A stretch of 54,768 nt of DNA from Betaproteobacteria bacterium (GCA_016234705.1 JACRAS010000237.1:1-54768); one strand, 5' to 3'; shown: positions 16,696 through 25,857, counted from the stretch's first letter. Notes: generated by a model not told the origin, from the sequence alone. Numbers and translations are program-made.

Positions 16696-18597
16696 TCACA
16701 GCGGAACTTTGAAACTCTCGACCCATTGCGACAACACCAGCAGCGACCACAGTCGGTTGCTATGCGAGGCACGGCCCGACAGATGCTCTTCCACCATGCG
16801 CTCCACCGCTTCCTGACGGAACCAGGGCGCCAAGGCTTTCTGCGCCAGCAGGCGCTCGCGCAGCACGGGGCCGAAATCGTTCCTGACCCAGCGTTCGAGC
16901 GGCACGGAGAATCCCTGTTTCCTTCGCTGCATGAAACCCGCCGGCAGCCAGTCCTTGAACGCCTCCTTGAGGATGTGCTTGTGCCTGCCGCCGGCGGTGA
17001 GCTTGTACGATCCGGGCAGCGAGCAGGCGAACTCGATCAACTGGTGGTCGAGAAAAGGCGAGCGGCATTCGAGCGAATTCGCCATGCTGGCGATATCCAC
17101 CTTGAACAGGATGTCTTCCGGCAAATAGGTGGACTGGTCCACGTATAACCAGCGGTTGACCGCGTCGGCGCCGGCGGCGCGCGCCAGCGCCCGCGCCAGA
17201 TAATCGCTCGTAGCCGAGCCGCCGGCTGCGCGGGCGAATTCAGGCGTGATCAGGCCGCGCTTTTCGCTGTCGGTATAGAAGGCGAGCAAGTGCTGGTAGC
17301 GCTCGGCGCCGGCCAGAGCCAGCATTTCGTCGGCGCGACTCGCCGGAAAGCGTCGGCGCGGTTTGCCCGGGTGCGCCAGATTCTCCACCGCCACGGTGAG
17401 CCGGCGCGAGCCGCGCCAGAGCGGCGTCAGACGCCATTGCGCCAGCGTCTCGGCGCGGCGCATATGGTAGAACCTGCGGTAGCCGGCGAATATCTCGTCG
17501 CCGCCGTCTCCGCTCAGGGCCACGGTGACGCTTTTGCGCGCGAACTCGGATACGTAGTAGGTCGGCATCACGGAGTTATCGGCCATGGGCTCGCCCAGGT
17601 GCTCGATGAGTTGCGGCAGCAGCTCGACCGCCGCGGGCCGTACCGTCATTTCATGATGCTCGGTACCGAGGTGGCGCGCGACTTCGCGCGCATAGGGAAG
17701 TTCGTTGAAGCGTTCGTCGTCGAAGCCGATGGCATAGGTCTTCACCGGTTCGCTCGCCAGCCGCGCCATCGCCGCCACCGTAATGCTGGAATCGACGCCG
17801 CCCGAAAGAAACGCCCCCAGCGGCACGTCGCTCACCAGGCGGATGCGCGTCGCCTCCAGGACCTGCTCGCGCAACGCCTCGCAGGCTTCGGCAAAGGACA
17901 AACTGGAGCGCGCCGAATGATCGATGTCCCAGTAGCGCCACACCCGCTCCACCTTGCCCTCGCGCACGATCATGGCGTGCGCCGGCGGCAGTTTTCTGAT
18001 GGCGCGGAAACCCGATAACGGCGCCGGGATGTACTGAAACGTGAGGTAGTGATCCATGGCGGCGTAATCGGGCGCGCGCGACAGATCGGGCTTGATTTGG
18101 AACAGCGTTGCAATTTCCGAGGCGAAGGCAAAGCCGGTGTCGGTTTCGGCGTAGACCAGGGGCTTTACACCGAGGCGATCGCGCGCGAGCGCGAGCGTGC
18201 GCGTCTGCCGGTCCCACAGCGCAAGGGCGAACATGCCGCGCAACTGCGCGAGGCAGCGCTCGAAGCCTACACGCACGAATACGCGCAACAGCACTTCGGT
18301 GTCCGAATGGCCGGCGAAGGTCTCGCCCTGCGCCGCGAGGCCGGCACGCAGTTCCGCGAAATTGTAGATCTCGCCGTTGAAAACGATGACATAGCGCCCG
18401 TCCGGGCTTTGCATCGGCTGATGTCCCTTGGCCGAAAGGTCGATGATGGAAAGCCGATTGAAGCCGAGTGCAGTCCAGTCGTCGCGCCACACGCCGCTAT
18501 CATCCGGGCCGCGGTGGCGCTGCCTGGCGACGGCCGCGTTGAGATCGGGTCGGAATGCGCCGCCCACACAAGCGGCGAATCCTAAGATGCCGCACAT
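16696..18597 (-). CDS. asnB: Glutamine-hydrolysing asparagine synthase-like amidotransferase
   Basis: Residues 1-~210 form a class II glutamine amidotransferase domain: MCGILGF with the N-terminal nucleophile Cys2, RHRGPDDSG, and FNGEIYNFAEL. The remainder is the ATP-dependent synthase domain with the PP-loop FLSGGVDSS and ALSGDGGDEIFAGY. The 633-residue length fits AsnB. Enzymes of this type placed in polysaccharide clusters often amidate a sugar carboxylate or a biosynthetic intermediate rather than making free asparagine, and I think that likely here because the gene is enclosed by glycosyltransferases. It overlaps the upstream GT4 by 16 bases. Confidence 0.92.
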   Translation of the reverse strand: MCGILGFAACVGGAFRPDLNAAVARQRHRGPDDSGVWRDDWTALGFNRLSIIDLSAKGHQPMQSPDGRYVIVFNGEIYNFAELRAGLAAQGETFAGHSDTEVLLRVFVRVGFERCLAQLRGMFALALWDRQTRTLALARDRLGVKPLVYAETDTGFAFASEIATLFQIKPDLSRAPDYAAMDHYLTFQYIPAPLSGFRAIRKLPPAHAMIVREGKVERVWRYWDIDHSARSSLSFAEACEALREQVLEATRIRLVSDVPLGAFLSGGVDSSITVAAMARLASEPVKTYAIGFDDERFNELPYAREVARHLGTEHHEMTVRPAAVELLPQLIEHLGEPMADNSVMPTYYVSEFARKSVTVALSGDGGDEIFAGYRRFYHMRRAETLAQWRLTPLWRGSRRLTVAVENLAHPGKPRRRFPASRADEMLALAGAERYQHLLAFYTDSEKRGLITPEFARAAGGSATSDYLARALARAAGADAVNRWLYVDQSTYLPEDILFKVDIASMANSLECRSPFLDHQLIEFACSLPGSYKLTAGGRHKHILKEAFKDWLPAGFMQRRKQGFSVPLERWVRNDFGPVLRERLLAQKALAPWFRQEAVERMVEEHLSGRASHSNRLWSLLVLSQWVESFKVPL

Positions 18598-19703
18598 GGC
18601 GCTCGCCCTTCCTGCAACAGCCGTTCCAGCTTGGCCGCATTGGCAGCCCAGGTAAATTCGGCCACCACGCGTTCGCGTCCCGCCGCGCCCAGGGCGCGCA
18701 TTCTGTCCGGCTGCTGCAGCAAAGCTGCGATCGCTCCACGCCAGGCCTCGACCTCGCCCGGAGGCAATAAATCGCCGGTCACGCCGGACAGCACGATTTC
18801 GGTCATGCCGCCTTGGCGGGAGGCCAGCACCGGCAGCGCGCAGGCCATGGCCTCGACCAGGGTGATGCCGAAAGACTCTTCACCCAGTGAAGGCTGCACC
18901 AGCAGGTCCGCCTGCGCGAGCACCTGCGGCAGTTCGTCGTGCGCGATGCGCCCGCAAAAATGCACCCGTGCGCCCAGGCCAAGCTGCGCCGCTTGCTCGC
19001 GCAGCCGCGCCTGTTCCGGGCCCTCGCCCATCACCAGAAAGTGCACGTCCTGCGGCAATTGCGGCAGCAGCTCGAGGATCACGCGCAAGCCTTTCCAGCC
19101 GACCAGGCGCCCTACGCTCGCAAGCACCTGCGCGCTATCCGGCAAACCCAGGCGCTGGCGCAGGGCCGTCCCGCGCGCCAGCGGTTTGAACTGATCCACG
19201 TCCACGCCGTTATGCACCACTTGTACCTCGCGCCCATAGCGTGCATGGACCTGCGCAGCGTTGTAGCGGCTGGTGGACAGCCAATGATCGACGCTGCGGG
19301 AAAAATACCGGTCTCCGAGGTAAAACTCCGTGCCGCCGGAGCGAAATACCGTCTGCGCCGCAAGGCCACGGCGCCGCGCCCGCCACAGGATGGGAAAATC
19401 GAAAGGCTTGTTTACCACTACTGCGTCGTAGCCGGCGCCGACCAGGTGCGCCAGCGAATGGCGGCCAAAAGAGATGCGCTCCATCAGCCGGCGAAAGCGC
19501 GTGCCCAGATCCGGCCACTCCTGCTCGCGCCGGAACGGGAAACGCAGCAGCTCCACCTCCTCATGCCGCGGCTCGCCGCCCAGGCCGGCGACAATGCTCA
19601 CCCGGTGCCCGCGGCGCGCCAGCGCCCGTCCCGCTTCCCAGCAATAGGTTTCCAGTCCGCCCTGAATGAAGCTCGCCGTCACGTTGTAGAAGCAGATCTT
19701 CAT
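18582..19703 (-). CDS. Glycosyltransferase family 4 (GT-B)
   Basis: The 373-residue protein opens MKICFYNVTASFIQGGLETY, with the GG acceptor loop, and shows VVHNGVDVDQFKPL, ASVGRLVGWKGLRVILELL, LVMGEGPEQARLREQA and PSLGEESFGITLVEAMACAL, an ideal GT4 donor site (E-S-F-G-I-T-L-V-E). The ATG overlaps the upstream ligase stop as ATGA. The C-terminal 16 bases overlap the start of the amidotransferase gene. Confidence 0.9.
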   Translation of the reverse strand: MKICFYNVTASFIQGGLETYCWEAGRALARRGHRVSIVAGLGGEPRHEEVELLRFPFRREQEWPDLGTRFRRLMERISFGRHSLAHLVGAGYDAVVVNKPFDFPILWRARRRGLAAQTVFRSGGTEFYLGDRYFSRSVDHWLSTSRYNAAQVHARYGREVQVVHNGVDVDQFKPLARGTALRQRLGLPDSAQVLASVGRLVGWKGLRVILELLPQLPQDVHFLVMGEGPEQARLREQAAQLGLGARVHFCGRIAHDELPQVLAQADLLVQPSLGEESFGITLVEAMACALPVLASRQGGMTEIVLSGVTGDLLPPGEVEAWRGAIAALLQQPDRMRALGAAGRERVVAEFTWAANAAKLERLLQEGRAPCAAS

Positions 19704-20869
19704 GCGCGTGCCGGCGCGTCTTTCGCATGCCCTGCATATCCCAGCAGCATTCCGGCGATCGCCCAGAATAACAAGGCGAGATCGCGTTGAAAAAAATCGT
19801 TGGTGAGGTTGCGCGCGACCACCCCCACGACCAGCAGCACGCCGGAAATACCGGCCATGGCGACGATGCGGTCCTCGGCGCGGCTCAACTTCCAGAAGTT
19901 TCGCAGCAGCGCGAAGAACAGCAACAGAATCGCGATCATCCCCGGGATTCCCATAGCGATGCCGTAATTCAGAAACAGATTATGCGCGTGCCAGACCGCG
20001 GGAAATTTTTGGGATAGCAGATCCGGGTACGCTTTCTTCATGGTCTCCCGGCCGAAGCCCTTGCCGGTCAGGGGATGCTCCAGAATCCGTGCCGCCACCG
20101 CCGGCCAGATCGTGAGGCGCGGGTCCTGCGTCCATCCGACGGTGTCGCGCTTTAGCGTCGCGGCCACGGCCACCAGGACTGACAGGATGACGGCAGCGGC
20201 GCCGATCGCTCGCACGCGCGACGCCGAGATCGCGATAAAACCGCGCGCGCGCAGCAGGTACAGGGCGAACAGCGCCTGCAGCGCGAAAACCAGCCAGAAC
20301 GCGCGCTGTCCTGCCAGCACGGCAACAACGAGTTGCAGCGCGATCAGGCCCGAAACCACGCTCCATCGGTGCTTCTGCGGCAACACGCAGCCCGCCCACA
20401 GCAAGGCCGGCAGCAGCGCGAGCAAATAGCTGCTGTAACTGCCCGAGCCGCCGGCAAGTCCGCGCTCGTTCCAATACGCCGAATCCGAGGAAACATGTTC
20501 CCACAACGCGAACACGCCGAGCATCAGGCTGCCGAGGATCAGCGCCCTGACGAACAAATTGGCGTCCTGTCGAGTTCGCGTCAAAGTAATAAAACAAAGA
20601 TAGGCGGCCATGGTATAGCCAATCTCGTTCTTGATCTCGCCCAGCGAGTAGTCGGGATCGATGGCAGTCGCGAGCGACAACAGCGCACACCCACCCCAAA
20701 GCAGGAGGGCGGTCTTCGCAGGAACCGACGCAAAACCCTGTTTGTGCCAGGTCCACGCGCACACGATCAAACCGAGCGCAAGCGTCAGCAGCCGCAGCGC
20801 CACTGTGCCGGGAAAAGGCAGAACGAACAGAAACACGGCAAGAGGCAGCAGACGGATCCAGGGTTTCAT
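19700..20869 (-). CDS. O-antigen ligase / polymerase family (Wzy_C) membrane protein
   Basis: This 389-residue polytopic protein has about ten hydrophobic segments and one large extracytoplasmic loop holding TVGWTQDPRLTIW, ILEHPLTGKGFGRETMK and FPAVWHAHNLFLNYGIAMG. The Arg and the conserved His in HAHNxxLN are the hallmark of WaaL/Wzy-type enzymes. It probably ligates undecaprenyl-linked O-antigen to lipid A-core on the periplasmic face, though polymerase function cannot be excluded. It overlaps the genes on both sides by four bases, tying it to the GT9 enzyme upstream. Confidence 0.87.
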   Translation of the reverse strand: MKPWIRLLPLAVFLFVLPFPGTVALRLLTLALGLIVCAWTWHKQGFASVPAKTALLLWGGCALLSLATAIDPDYSLGEIKNEIGYTMAAYLCFITLTRTRQDANLFVRALILGSLMLGVFALWEHVSSDSAYWNERGLAGGSGSYSSYLLALLPALLWAGCVLPQKHRWSVVSGLIALQLVVAVLAGQRAFWLVFALQALFALYLLRARGFIAISASRVRAIGAAAVILSVLVAVAATLKRDTVGWTQDPRLTIWPAVAARILEHPLTGKGFGRETMKKAYPDLLSQKFPAVWHAHNLFLNYGIAMGIPGMIAILLLFFALLRNFWKLSRAEDRIVAMAGISGVLLVVGVVARNLTNDFFQRDLALLFWAIAGMLLGYAGHAKDAPARA

Positions 20870-21909
20870 GACTGCGTCCCGCGCGCGAGCAGGTCCATTG
20901 CCGCCTGCCGTACCGCGGCCACCGGAATATCGGCCATCGAAGCCGTGGTGGCCGCACTTATTCCCGTGAGCGGATGCTCGATCATGATACAGGCCGGATG
21001 TTGCAGCGGGGCGAGATTGCGCCCCGGGTAAGCCGAGTGATACAGCGCCACCATGGGTATGCCCAGCGCGCCGGCGATATGCGTAGGCCCGGTGTCGACG
21101 CCGATATAGAGATCCAGTTCCGCCATGATTGCGGCGCTCTGGCGCAGGCTGAACCTACCCGCCGCAAGCGCGACCTGATGCGGGTAGGCGGCGAGCAAGG
21201 GCGCGGCTTTTTCTGCTGCGGCCTTGTCGCCCAGCAGCAGAAAACGCGCCTGCGCGTGCGTGGCGACGATGCGGGCGATCAATTCCTGGAAGCTGGACAC
21301 GGGCCAGTCGCGGTGCGCCTTGGTCGGAAAGCTCGCCATCTGCAGGCCGATCAAAGGACGGCCAGGGGGTACCTGCGCGGCCAACCACTGGCGCGCCCAG
21401 GCGCGCTCTTCCCCGGTCACGCAATACGCCAGCCGCAGATTTTCTGCGGCCAGTCCTAGCGGCGCCAGCCGCAGATTTTCTGCGGCCAGCCCCAGCGGCG
21501 CCAGCAGCGACAGCCGGTGCAGCACCGCGTGCTGGGGTTCGGATGGCTCTTCGACCAGGTGCGCGAGGCGCCGGTTGAGCGCGCCATCGCGCTGCCGAAA
21601 TGCGATGACGCCATCGCTCGCGCGCAGCGCGTAGCGCACCAGCGCCGCGTCGTGACCGTAGACCAGGGCAAGGTCGTAGCGATTTTTTCCGATCCAGCCG
21701 CGGGCCTGCGCCGAAGTTTTGGTGATGCCCTCGAGCACGTCGATAAAGGGCAGGTGCTGCAGCACTTCCAGGCGTTTGGGATGGGCAAGCACGGTCAGCC
21801 GGCCTTGCGGGATTGCCGCCTTGAGCGCGCGCAGGGCCGGCGTCGCGAGCAGCGTGTCGCCGATGCGCGCCACGATGATCACCAATACATCCGCGTCGGG
21901 CCTGATCAC
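20866..21909 (-). CDS. Glycosyltransferase family 9 (heptosyltransferase-like) with an internal 12-residue duplication
   Basis: The 347-residue protein begins DVLVIIVARIGDTLLATPAL, carries LIGLQMASFPTKAHRDWPV, and has the donor motif GVDTGPTHIAGALGIPMVALY, all typical of GT9. It should add heptose or a related sugar to the LPS core. A 36-bp stretch is repeated in tandem (21428-21463 and 21464-21499), so the peptide LGLAAENLRLAP occurs twice in a surface-loop region between the two Rossmann domains. The copies differ at two bases, so the duplication is recent and in frame. Four-base overlaps join it to both neighbours. Confidence 0.9.
   Translation of the reverse strand: MIRPDADVLVIIVARIGDTLLATPALRALKAAIPQGRLTVLAHPKRLEVLQHLPFIDVLEGITKTSAQARGWIGKNRYDLALVYGHDAALVRYALRASDGVIAFRQRDGALNRRLAHLVEEPSEPQHAVLHRLSLLAPLGLAAENLRLAPLGLAAENLRLAYCVTGEERAWARQWLAAQVPPGRPLIGLQMASFPTKAHRDWPVSSFQELIARIVATHAQARFLLLGDKAAAEKAAPLLAAYPHQVALAAGRFSLRQSAAIMAELDLYIGVDTGPTHIAGALGIPMVALYHSAYPGRNLAPLQHPACIMIEHPLTGISAATTASMADIPVAAVRQAAMDLLARGTQS
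21428..21499. repeat. 36-bp in-frame tandem duplication inside the GT9 gene
   Basis: Two adjacent 36-bp copies, beginning GCCAGCCGCAGATTTTCTGC, differ by two substitutions. They keep the reading frame and add 12 residues to the protein. Confidence 0.95.
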
Positions 21910-22991
21910 GCGGTCACGCTGCGAAAAATCGCTTCCATGCCATCGAGCATGCGCTCGCGCGAGTAGCGGCCGCGCACCCAGGCGCGCGCGGCCTGGGCCA
22001 GCCGTCCCCTTAGCGCCGGCTCATCCAGCAGGCGTTCGATGGCGGCGCGCAGGGCGTTTGCGTCCTGCGGCGGCACCATCAGCCCGGTTTCCTCGTGCCG
22101 CACCAGCTCGTCTATGCTGCCGACCGGGGTGGACACCACGGGCACGCCCGCGGCCATGGCCTGCATCAGTGCCTGCGGCACGCCCTCGTTGGCATAGGAG
22201 GGCAGCGCAAACACATCCAGCGCCTGCAGCCAGGGCGCCACGTCGGCCTGGTCGCCCGGCATGAGCACGCGCTCCCCCAGACCGAGCCGCGCCACTTGCT
22301 GCTTCAGGTTGTCCCAGCCAGGTCCGTTGCCGACTATTAGCAAACGCGAGTTCATCTCTTTCAGGCCGGCGAAGGCCTCCACCAGGTAGCGGTGTCCTTT
22401 CCAACTGCGCAGGGTAGCTACGATGCCGATGCAAGCTTCGGCCGGATCCAGGCCCAGGCGCGCCTTCGCCTGCGCCCTGTCCGCCGGCGCGAAGCGCTCG
22501 AAGTCGATCCCGGTCGGCACCGAGACAATCGACTCCGGGCGAAAACGATTGTCTCGGATCAGTTGCTCGCGCAGGCGCTCGCCGGTGGTGACAATTCTTC
22601 GCGTCGCCGACTGGTACAGCCAGCGCGTGGCGATATTGTCGGGGATGGCAGCCGAAATGTGGCGGGTGCGCACCAGCGCCGGCCGCGGGTTCGTACCCAA
22701 CAGCGCCAGCGCCGCGAGCCAACTGTCGGTGGAGCTGTGGCTATTGAGCACGTCACAGCCCGCGTGTGCGAGCCAGGCCCGCATGGCGCGCAATCCAGCC
22801 AGGCTTTTGCGCGCGAGCGGCAAGGCGATCGCGGGAACGCCGCGCCTGGCGGCTTCCTCGTGGATGCGTGCCGCGCGCGGACACAGCAGGGTCACGCGGT
22901 GACCGCGCGCCAGCATACCGGTCGTTTCCTCCAACACGCGGATCTCCTGCCCGCCCCAGCCGCAGGAGGACTCGCTGTGAACGATATGCAT
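21906..22991 (-). CDS. Glycosyltransferase family 4 (GT-B)
   Basis: The 361-residue protein starts MHIVHSESSCGWGGQEIRVL, has the acceptor motifs NSHSSTDSWLAALA and TRHISAAI, and a full donor half (VSVPTGIDFERFAP, IGIVATLRSWKGHRYLVEA, NEGVPQALMQAMAAGVPVV). It resembles the LPS-core GT4 enzymes that lie next to msbA in betaproteobacteria. It is the second gene of the run, 15 bp after msbA. Confidence 0.9.
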   Translation of the reverse strand: MHIVHSESSCGWGGQEIRVLEETTGMLARGHRVTLLCPRAARIHEEAARRGVPAIALPLARKSLAGLRAMRAWLAHAGCDVLNSHSSTDSWLAALALLGTNPRPALVRTRHISAAIPDNIATRWLYQSATRRIVTTGERLREQLIRDNRFRPESIVSVPTGIDFERFAPADRAQAKARLGLDPAEACIGIVATLRSWKGHRYLVEAFAGLKEMNSRLLIVGNGPGWDNLKQQVARLGLGERVLMPGDQADVAPWLQALDVFALPSYANEGVPQALMQAMAAGVPVVSTPVGSIDELVRHEETGLMVPPQDANALRAAIERLLDEPALRGRLAQAARAWVRGRYSRERMLDGMEAIFRSVTA

Positions 22992-23006
22992 CGCCCGGCG
23001 GCCGCC

Positions 23007-24809
23007 TCAGAGTGCCGCGGAAGACCTGCCGCGGGCGCGGGCTCGATCCTGCTGCTGCCCGGGCGCATCATCTTCAACAGCGAACTGGATTTTGTACAAG
23101 CGCGCGTACAAGCCATCGCGCGCCAGCAGCTCGGCATGCGAGCCGATTTCGGCGATCCTGCCTTTTTGCAGCACCACGATGCGATCCGCCTTCTCGATGG
23201 TGGACAGCCGGTGGGCGATGATCAGCGTGGTGCGGCCCTGCATCAGGGTCTCCAGCGCCGCCTGCACCACCCGTTCCGACTCGGTATCCAGGGCCGAGGT
23301 GGCCTCGTCCAGGATCAACACCGGCGCGTCTTTCAGCAGGGCGCGCGCGATCGCCAGACGCTGGCGCTGCCCGCCCGAGAGGCGCACGCCATTCTCGCCG
23401 ATGATGGTCTGCAGGCCCTGCGGCATTTCGCGGATGAACTCCATCGCATGCGCGGCCTCGGCGGCGGCGGCGATCGCCGCCTCGCCGGCGCCCACCAAGG
23501 GGCCATAGGCGATATTCGCCGCAACCGTATCGTTGAACAACACCACGTCCTGGCTGACCAGGGCGAGATTGGCGCGCAGGCTCGCCAGGGTCAGCGTCTG
23601 GGTATCGATTCCGTCGAGCAGGATGCGCCCGGCACCGGGTTGATAGAAGCGCGGAATCAGGTTGGCCAGCGTTGTTTTTCCGCCGCCCGAGCCCCCCACC
23701 AGTGCGACCGTTTCGCCCGGCGCGATGGCAAGATTGACGTCGGTCAGCGCCGGCCGGGTGGCGTTGGGATAGGAAAAGCTCAAATGCTCGAACTCGATCC
23801 GCCCTTCCGCGCGGCCCATGCTTTGCGTGCCGCTGTCTTCCTCCGGCGGCTCGTCGATGATGGAAAACACACTTTCGGCCGCCGCCAGGCCGCGCTGCAG
23901 CGAGGAATTGACCCCGGTAAGGTGCTTCAAGGGCGTGAGCAGCATCAGCGTGGCGGTCATGAACGATACGAAACTGCCCACGCTCACCCCGCTTTGCTGC
24001 GTGGAATAGTAGACGATGACCGCGACGGCAATGGCGGCGCATACCTGCACCAGCGGCACCGACGCTCCGGCGGCAATGGTCTGGCGCATGGCGAAATCGC
24101 GCATGCGCTTGATCGCCGCGCCGAAGTGGCGCTGCTCGTACTCCTGGCCGCCGAACACCTTCACTACCTTGTGGCAGTCGATCGCCTCGTCCAGCACATG
24201 GGTGATGTCCCCCATCGCCTGCTGTGCGTTGCGGCTCACCTGGCGCAGCCGGCCGCTGAACGCCTGGATTACGAGGGCGATGACCGGGCCTATCACCAGC
24301 GTGATCAGCGACAGTTTCCAGTCGAGGTAGAACATCCAGGCGAGCAGTCCGGCGACGGTGAGCGTGTCGCGCACCAGTACCGTCAGCACCGTGGTCGCCG
24401 CCGCGGTGACGCCCATTACGTCATAGGCAAGCTTGGAAATCAGCGCGCCGGAGGAAGCGTCATCGTAATAGCGCGTGGGCAGCTTGACCAGCCGGCCGAA
24501 CATCTCGGCGCGCAGATCGAGCACCACCCGGTTGGATACCCAGTTAAGCGCATAGTCGCTGGCGAAGCCGAACAAGCCGCGCACCAGGAACAAGCCGACC
24601 AGGGCGAACGGAATGTAGCGGATGGTGGTGGGGTCCTTGTTGACGAAGCTGCCGTCCAGGAGCGGCTTCATCAGCGCCGGGAACAGCGGCTCGGTCGCCG
24701 CCACCAATACCATGGTCAGGATCGACAGGGCGAACATGCGCCAGTACGGCGCGACGTAGCGCAGCAGGCGCAAGTACAGGACCCGGCTCTTGGTTTCGGC
24801 AATGGCCAT
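23007..24809 (-). CDS. msbA: Lipid A/LPS core flippase ABC exporter MsbA
   Basis: MsbA is a homodimeric half-transporter that flips lipid A-core across the inner membrane with ATP. The 600-residue protein has six transmembrane helices in the first ~320 residues and a nucleotide-binding domain with Walker A VGGSGGGKTTLAN, Q-loop ALVSQDVVLFNDT, signature VRLSGGQRQR, Walker B PVLILDEATSALDT and the H-loop LIIAHRLSTI. It leads the glycan operon and fits that position, since LPS precursor assembled by the following enzymes must be exported. The last ~20 residues are Arg/Gln-rich and not conserved. Confidence 0.95.
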   Translation of the reverse strand: MAIAETKSRVLYLRLLRYVAPYWRMFALSILTMVLVAATEPLFPALMKPLLDGSFVNKDPTTIRYIPFALVGLFLVRGLFGFASDYALNWVSNRVVLDLRAEMFGRLVKLPTRYYDDASSGALISKLAYDVMGVTAAATTVLTVLVRDTLTVAGLLAWMFYLDWKLSLITLVIGPVIALVIQAFSGRLRQVSRNAQQAMGDITHVLDEAIDCHKVVKVFGGQEYEQRHFGAAIKRMRDFAMRQTIAAGASVPLVQVCAAIAVAVIVYYSTQQSGVSVGSFVSFMTATLMLLTPLKHLTGVNSSLQRGLAAAESVFSIIDEPPEEDSGTQSMGRAEGRIEFEHLSFSYPNATRPALTDVNLAIAPGETVALVGGSGGGKTTLANLIPRFYQPGAGRILLDGIDTQTLTLASLRANLALVSQDVVLFNDTVAANIAYGPLVGAGEAAIAAAAEAAHAMEFIREMPQGLQTIIGENGVRLSGGQRQRLAIARALLKDAPVLILDEATSALDTESERVVQAALETLMQGRTTLIIAHRLSTIEKADRIVVLQKGRIAEIGSHAELLARDGLYARLYKIQFAVEDDAPGQQQDRARARGRSSAAL

Positions 24810-24842
24810 GGATTGGTGCGCGGCTCGGCGAAAAATTTTCCA

Positions 24843-24851
24843 ATTATATCA
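24843..24851 (-). promoter_or_regulatory. Extended -10 promoter for msbA and the glycan operon
   Basis: On the minus strand TGATATAAT (24851-24843) is a perfect extended -10 element. It would start transcription near 24836, about 27 bases before the msbA ATG. No good -35 hexamer is seen 17 bp upstream, which is normal for extended -10 promoters. Confidence 0.55.
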
Positions 24852-25030
24852 GAGCCCTAAGGCTGGCCGGCGGGGGTTGGCGCGGCGCAAGCGGGCACGA
24901 TAGCGCGAATTTCCCTCGTTCCATGGCGAAATTCTTCAAGACTTACTATTGATTTTCATCGGCGCCTTGCTTCTTGCAAGCCTGGATTCCTTCTTGGCAT
25001 TCCTGCACCAGGACGTGCAATAATTCCACC

Positions 25031-25237
25031 ATGACACGAATCGTCGGTCGGCAAAATCGTTCAGAAATCATCCTCGACCCGGTCGAGGCGTGGCATCGCG
25101 GGAGACAACTCGACCTGCTGCTGGCGCAGTCGCAACCCGCGCGCCCGCGCGGCGTAACCCGCGGGACGCACGCCGCGTTCGAGCGGCTCGACGCAGCACG
25201 CAGCGTCGAAGCGGCGCGACGCCTGAATCGGAGTTGA
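25031..25237 (+). CDS. Small hypothetical protein at the edge of the accessory island
   Basis: A 68-residue frame runs from the ATG at 25031. It reads MTRIVGRQNRSEIILDPVEA and then a basic, Arg-rich helical part. I do not recognise the family. It precedes a truncated nucleotidyltransferase start by 15 bases, so it may be the small partner of a decayed two-gene module. The opposite strand also has an open frame of 177 codons, which reflects GC-rich composition. Confidence 0.4.
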   Translation: MTRIVGRQNRSEIILDPVEAWHRGRQLDLLLAQSQPARPRGVTRGTHAAFERLDAARSVEAARRLNRS

Positions 25238-25252
25238 GCCTTACCCGCGCGC

Positions 25253-25354
25253 GTGGACGCAAACGCCGACCCGCTGTTGAAACTGCTGCAACGCTTTCAC
25301 GATGAAGGCGTGAAATACATTCTTGTGAGTGGCGATCCAAGACATCAAGAATAA
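25253..25354 (+). pseudogene. N-terminal remnant of a nucleotidyltransferase-like protein
   Basis: The GTG at 25253 opens a 33-codon frame reading DANADPLLKLLQRFHDEG and then VKYILVSGD. This is the start typical of nucleotidyltransferase antitoxin or AbiEii-like proteins (LLKLL...GVKYVLVGG), but it ends before the catalytic Asp residues. It is too short to work and looks like the leftover 5' end of a deleted gene. Confidence 0.5.
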
Positions 25355-25446
25355 TGCCCCGCATCTTCGACAACATTGAGCTCGACCTGCTTCCGTCCCT
25401 TCGGGCATCATCGGACTTCTCGGCAACAGTCACAATCAGACATTGA
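25354..25446 (+). pseudogene. N-terminal remnant of a PLD/helicase-type defence protein
   Basis: Starting in a TAATG junction with the previous remnant, 30 codons read MPRIFDNIELDLLPSLRAS before a stop. That opening is familiar from large helicase proteins with a phospholipase D-like N-terminus, where it continues for hundreds of residues. Here it breaks off within 30 codons. The assignment rests on this N-terminal peptide only. Confidence 0.4.
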
Positions 25447-25622
25447 AGGGCATATCGGGAGGAAAGGCTGAAGAGTTGTTCTCCTTCCTTAACAAAGACA
25501 AGTTTCTCAAAGGCGGCTGCGCCGCGCATTTTCAGGGCGCGCTTCACTGGTACGAGGGAGAACCGGACCGCAAACTCCTGAATGCGCAGGTCGCACCGCA
25601 CCTGCCGGAAAAGGTCGAATAG
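25407..25622 (+). pseudogene. C-terminal gene remnant, family not recognised
   Basis: An open stretch without a start codon reads IIGLLGNSHNQTLKGISGG and then a helical, charged part containing AEELFSFLNKDKFLKGG and FQGALHWYEGEPDRKLLNAQ before TAG at 25620-25622. Composition is that of a real protein C-terminus. It overlaps the previous remnant in another frame, consistent with a deletion that joined the two ends. Confidence 0.4.
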
Positions 25623-25666
25623 CTGCCTAGGCGCTTGGAAGCGTCGGTATATCGCGGACCAGTGAC

Positions 25667-25855
25667 GTGGACACCGTTGAAGTTGTTGCCGTAATACGCA
25701 CCCATCATTCCCCGAGTGTGTTGATGCTGGGTTTCACATCGGCCGGGCGTCCTTTGCATATTCAGGTATCGTCAGCCGACTCCGACGCGATTAGAATCGT
25801 TACGCTATACGAGCCGGACCCGAACGAGTGGGCAGAGTTTCGAAAACGGAGGTAG
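25667..25855 (+). pseudogene. DUF4258 toxin-like protein, N-terminally truncated
   Basis: The last ~45 residues (SVLMLGFTSAGRPLHIQVSS, IRIVTLYEPDPNEWAEF) match the C-terminal part of DUF4258 proteins, small RelE-fold toxin candidates normally followed by a YgiT zinc-finger antitoxin. The first half of the domain is missing: the frame is closed by a stop at 25628, and the GTG at 25667 is only the first usable start. The gene ends three bases before the antitoxin ATG, the standard order. It is probably inactive. Confidence 0.6.
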
Positions 25856-25857
25856 CC

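Noticed and set aside
22392..24860. 822-codon plus-strand frame opposite the GT4 gene and msbA
   Set aside because: It is antisense to two well-supported genes, and its composition (His, Arg, Gln, Gly-rich) is that of a complement shadow.
25068..25601. 177-codon minus-strand frame at the island edge
   Set aside because: No domain or ribosome site; the plus-strand fragments have recognisable protein sequence.
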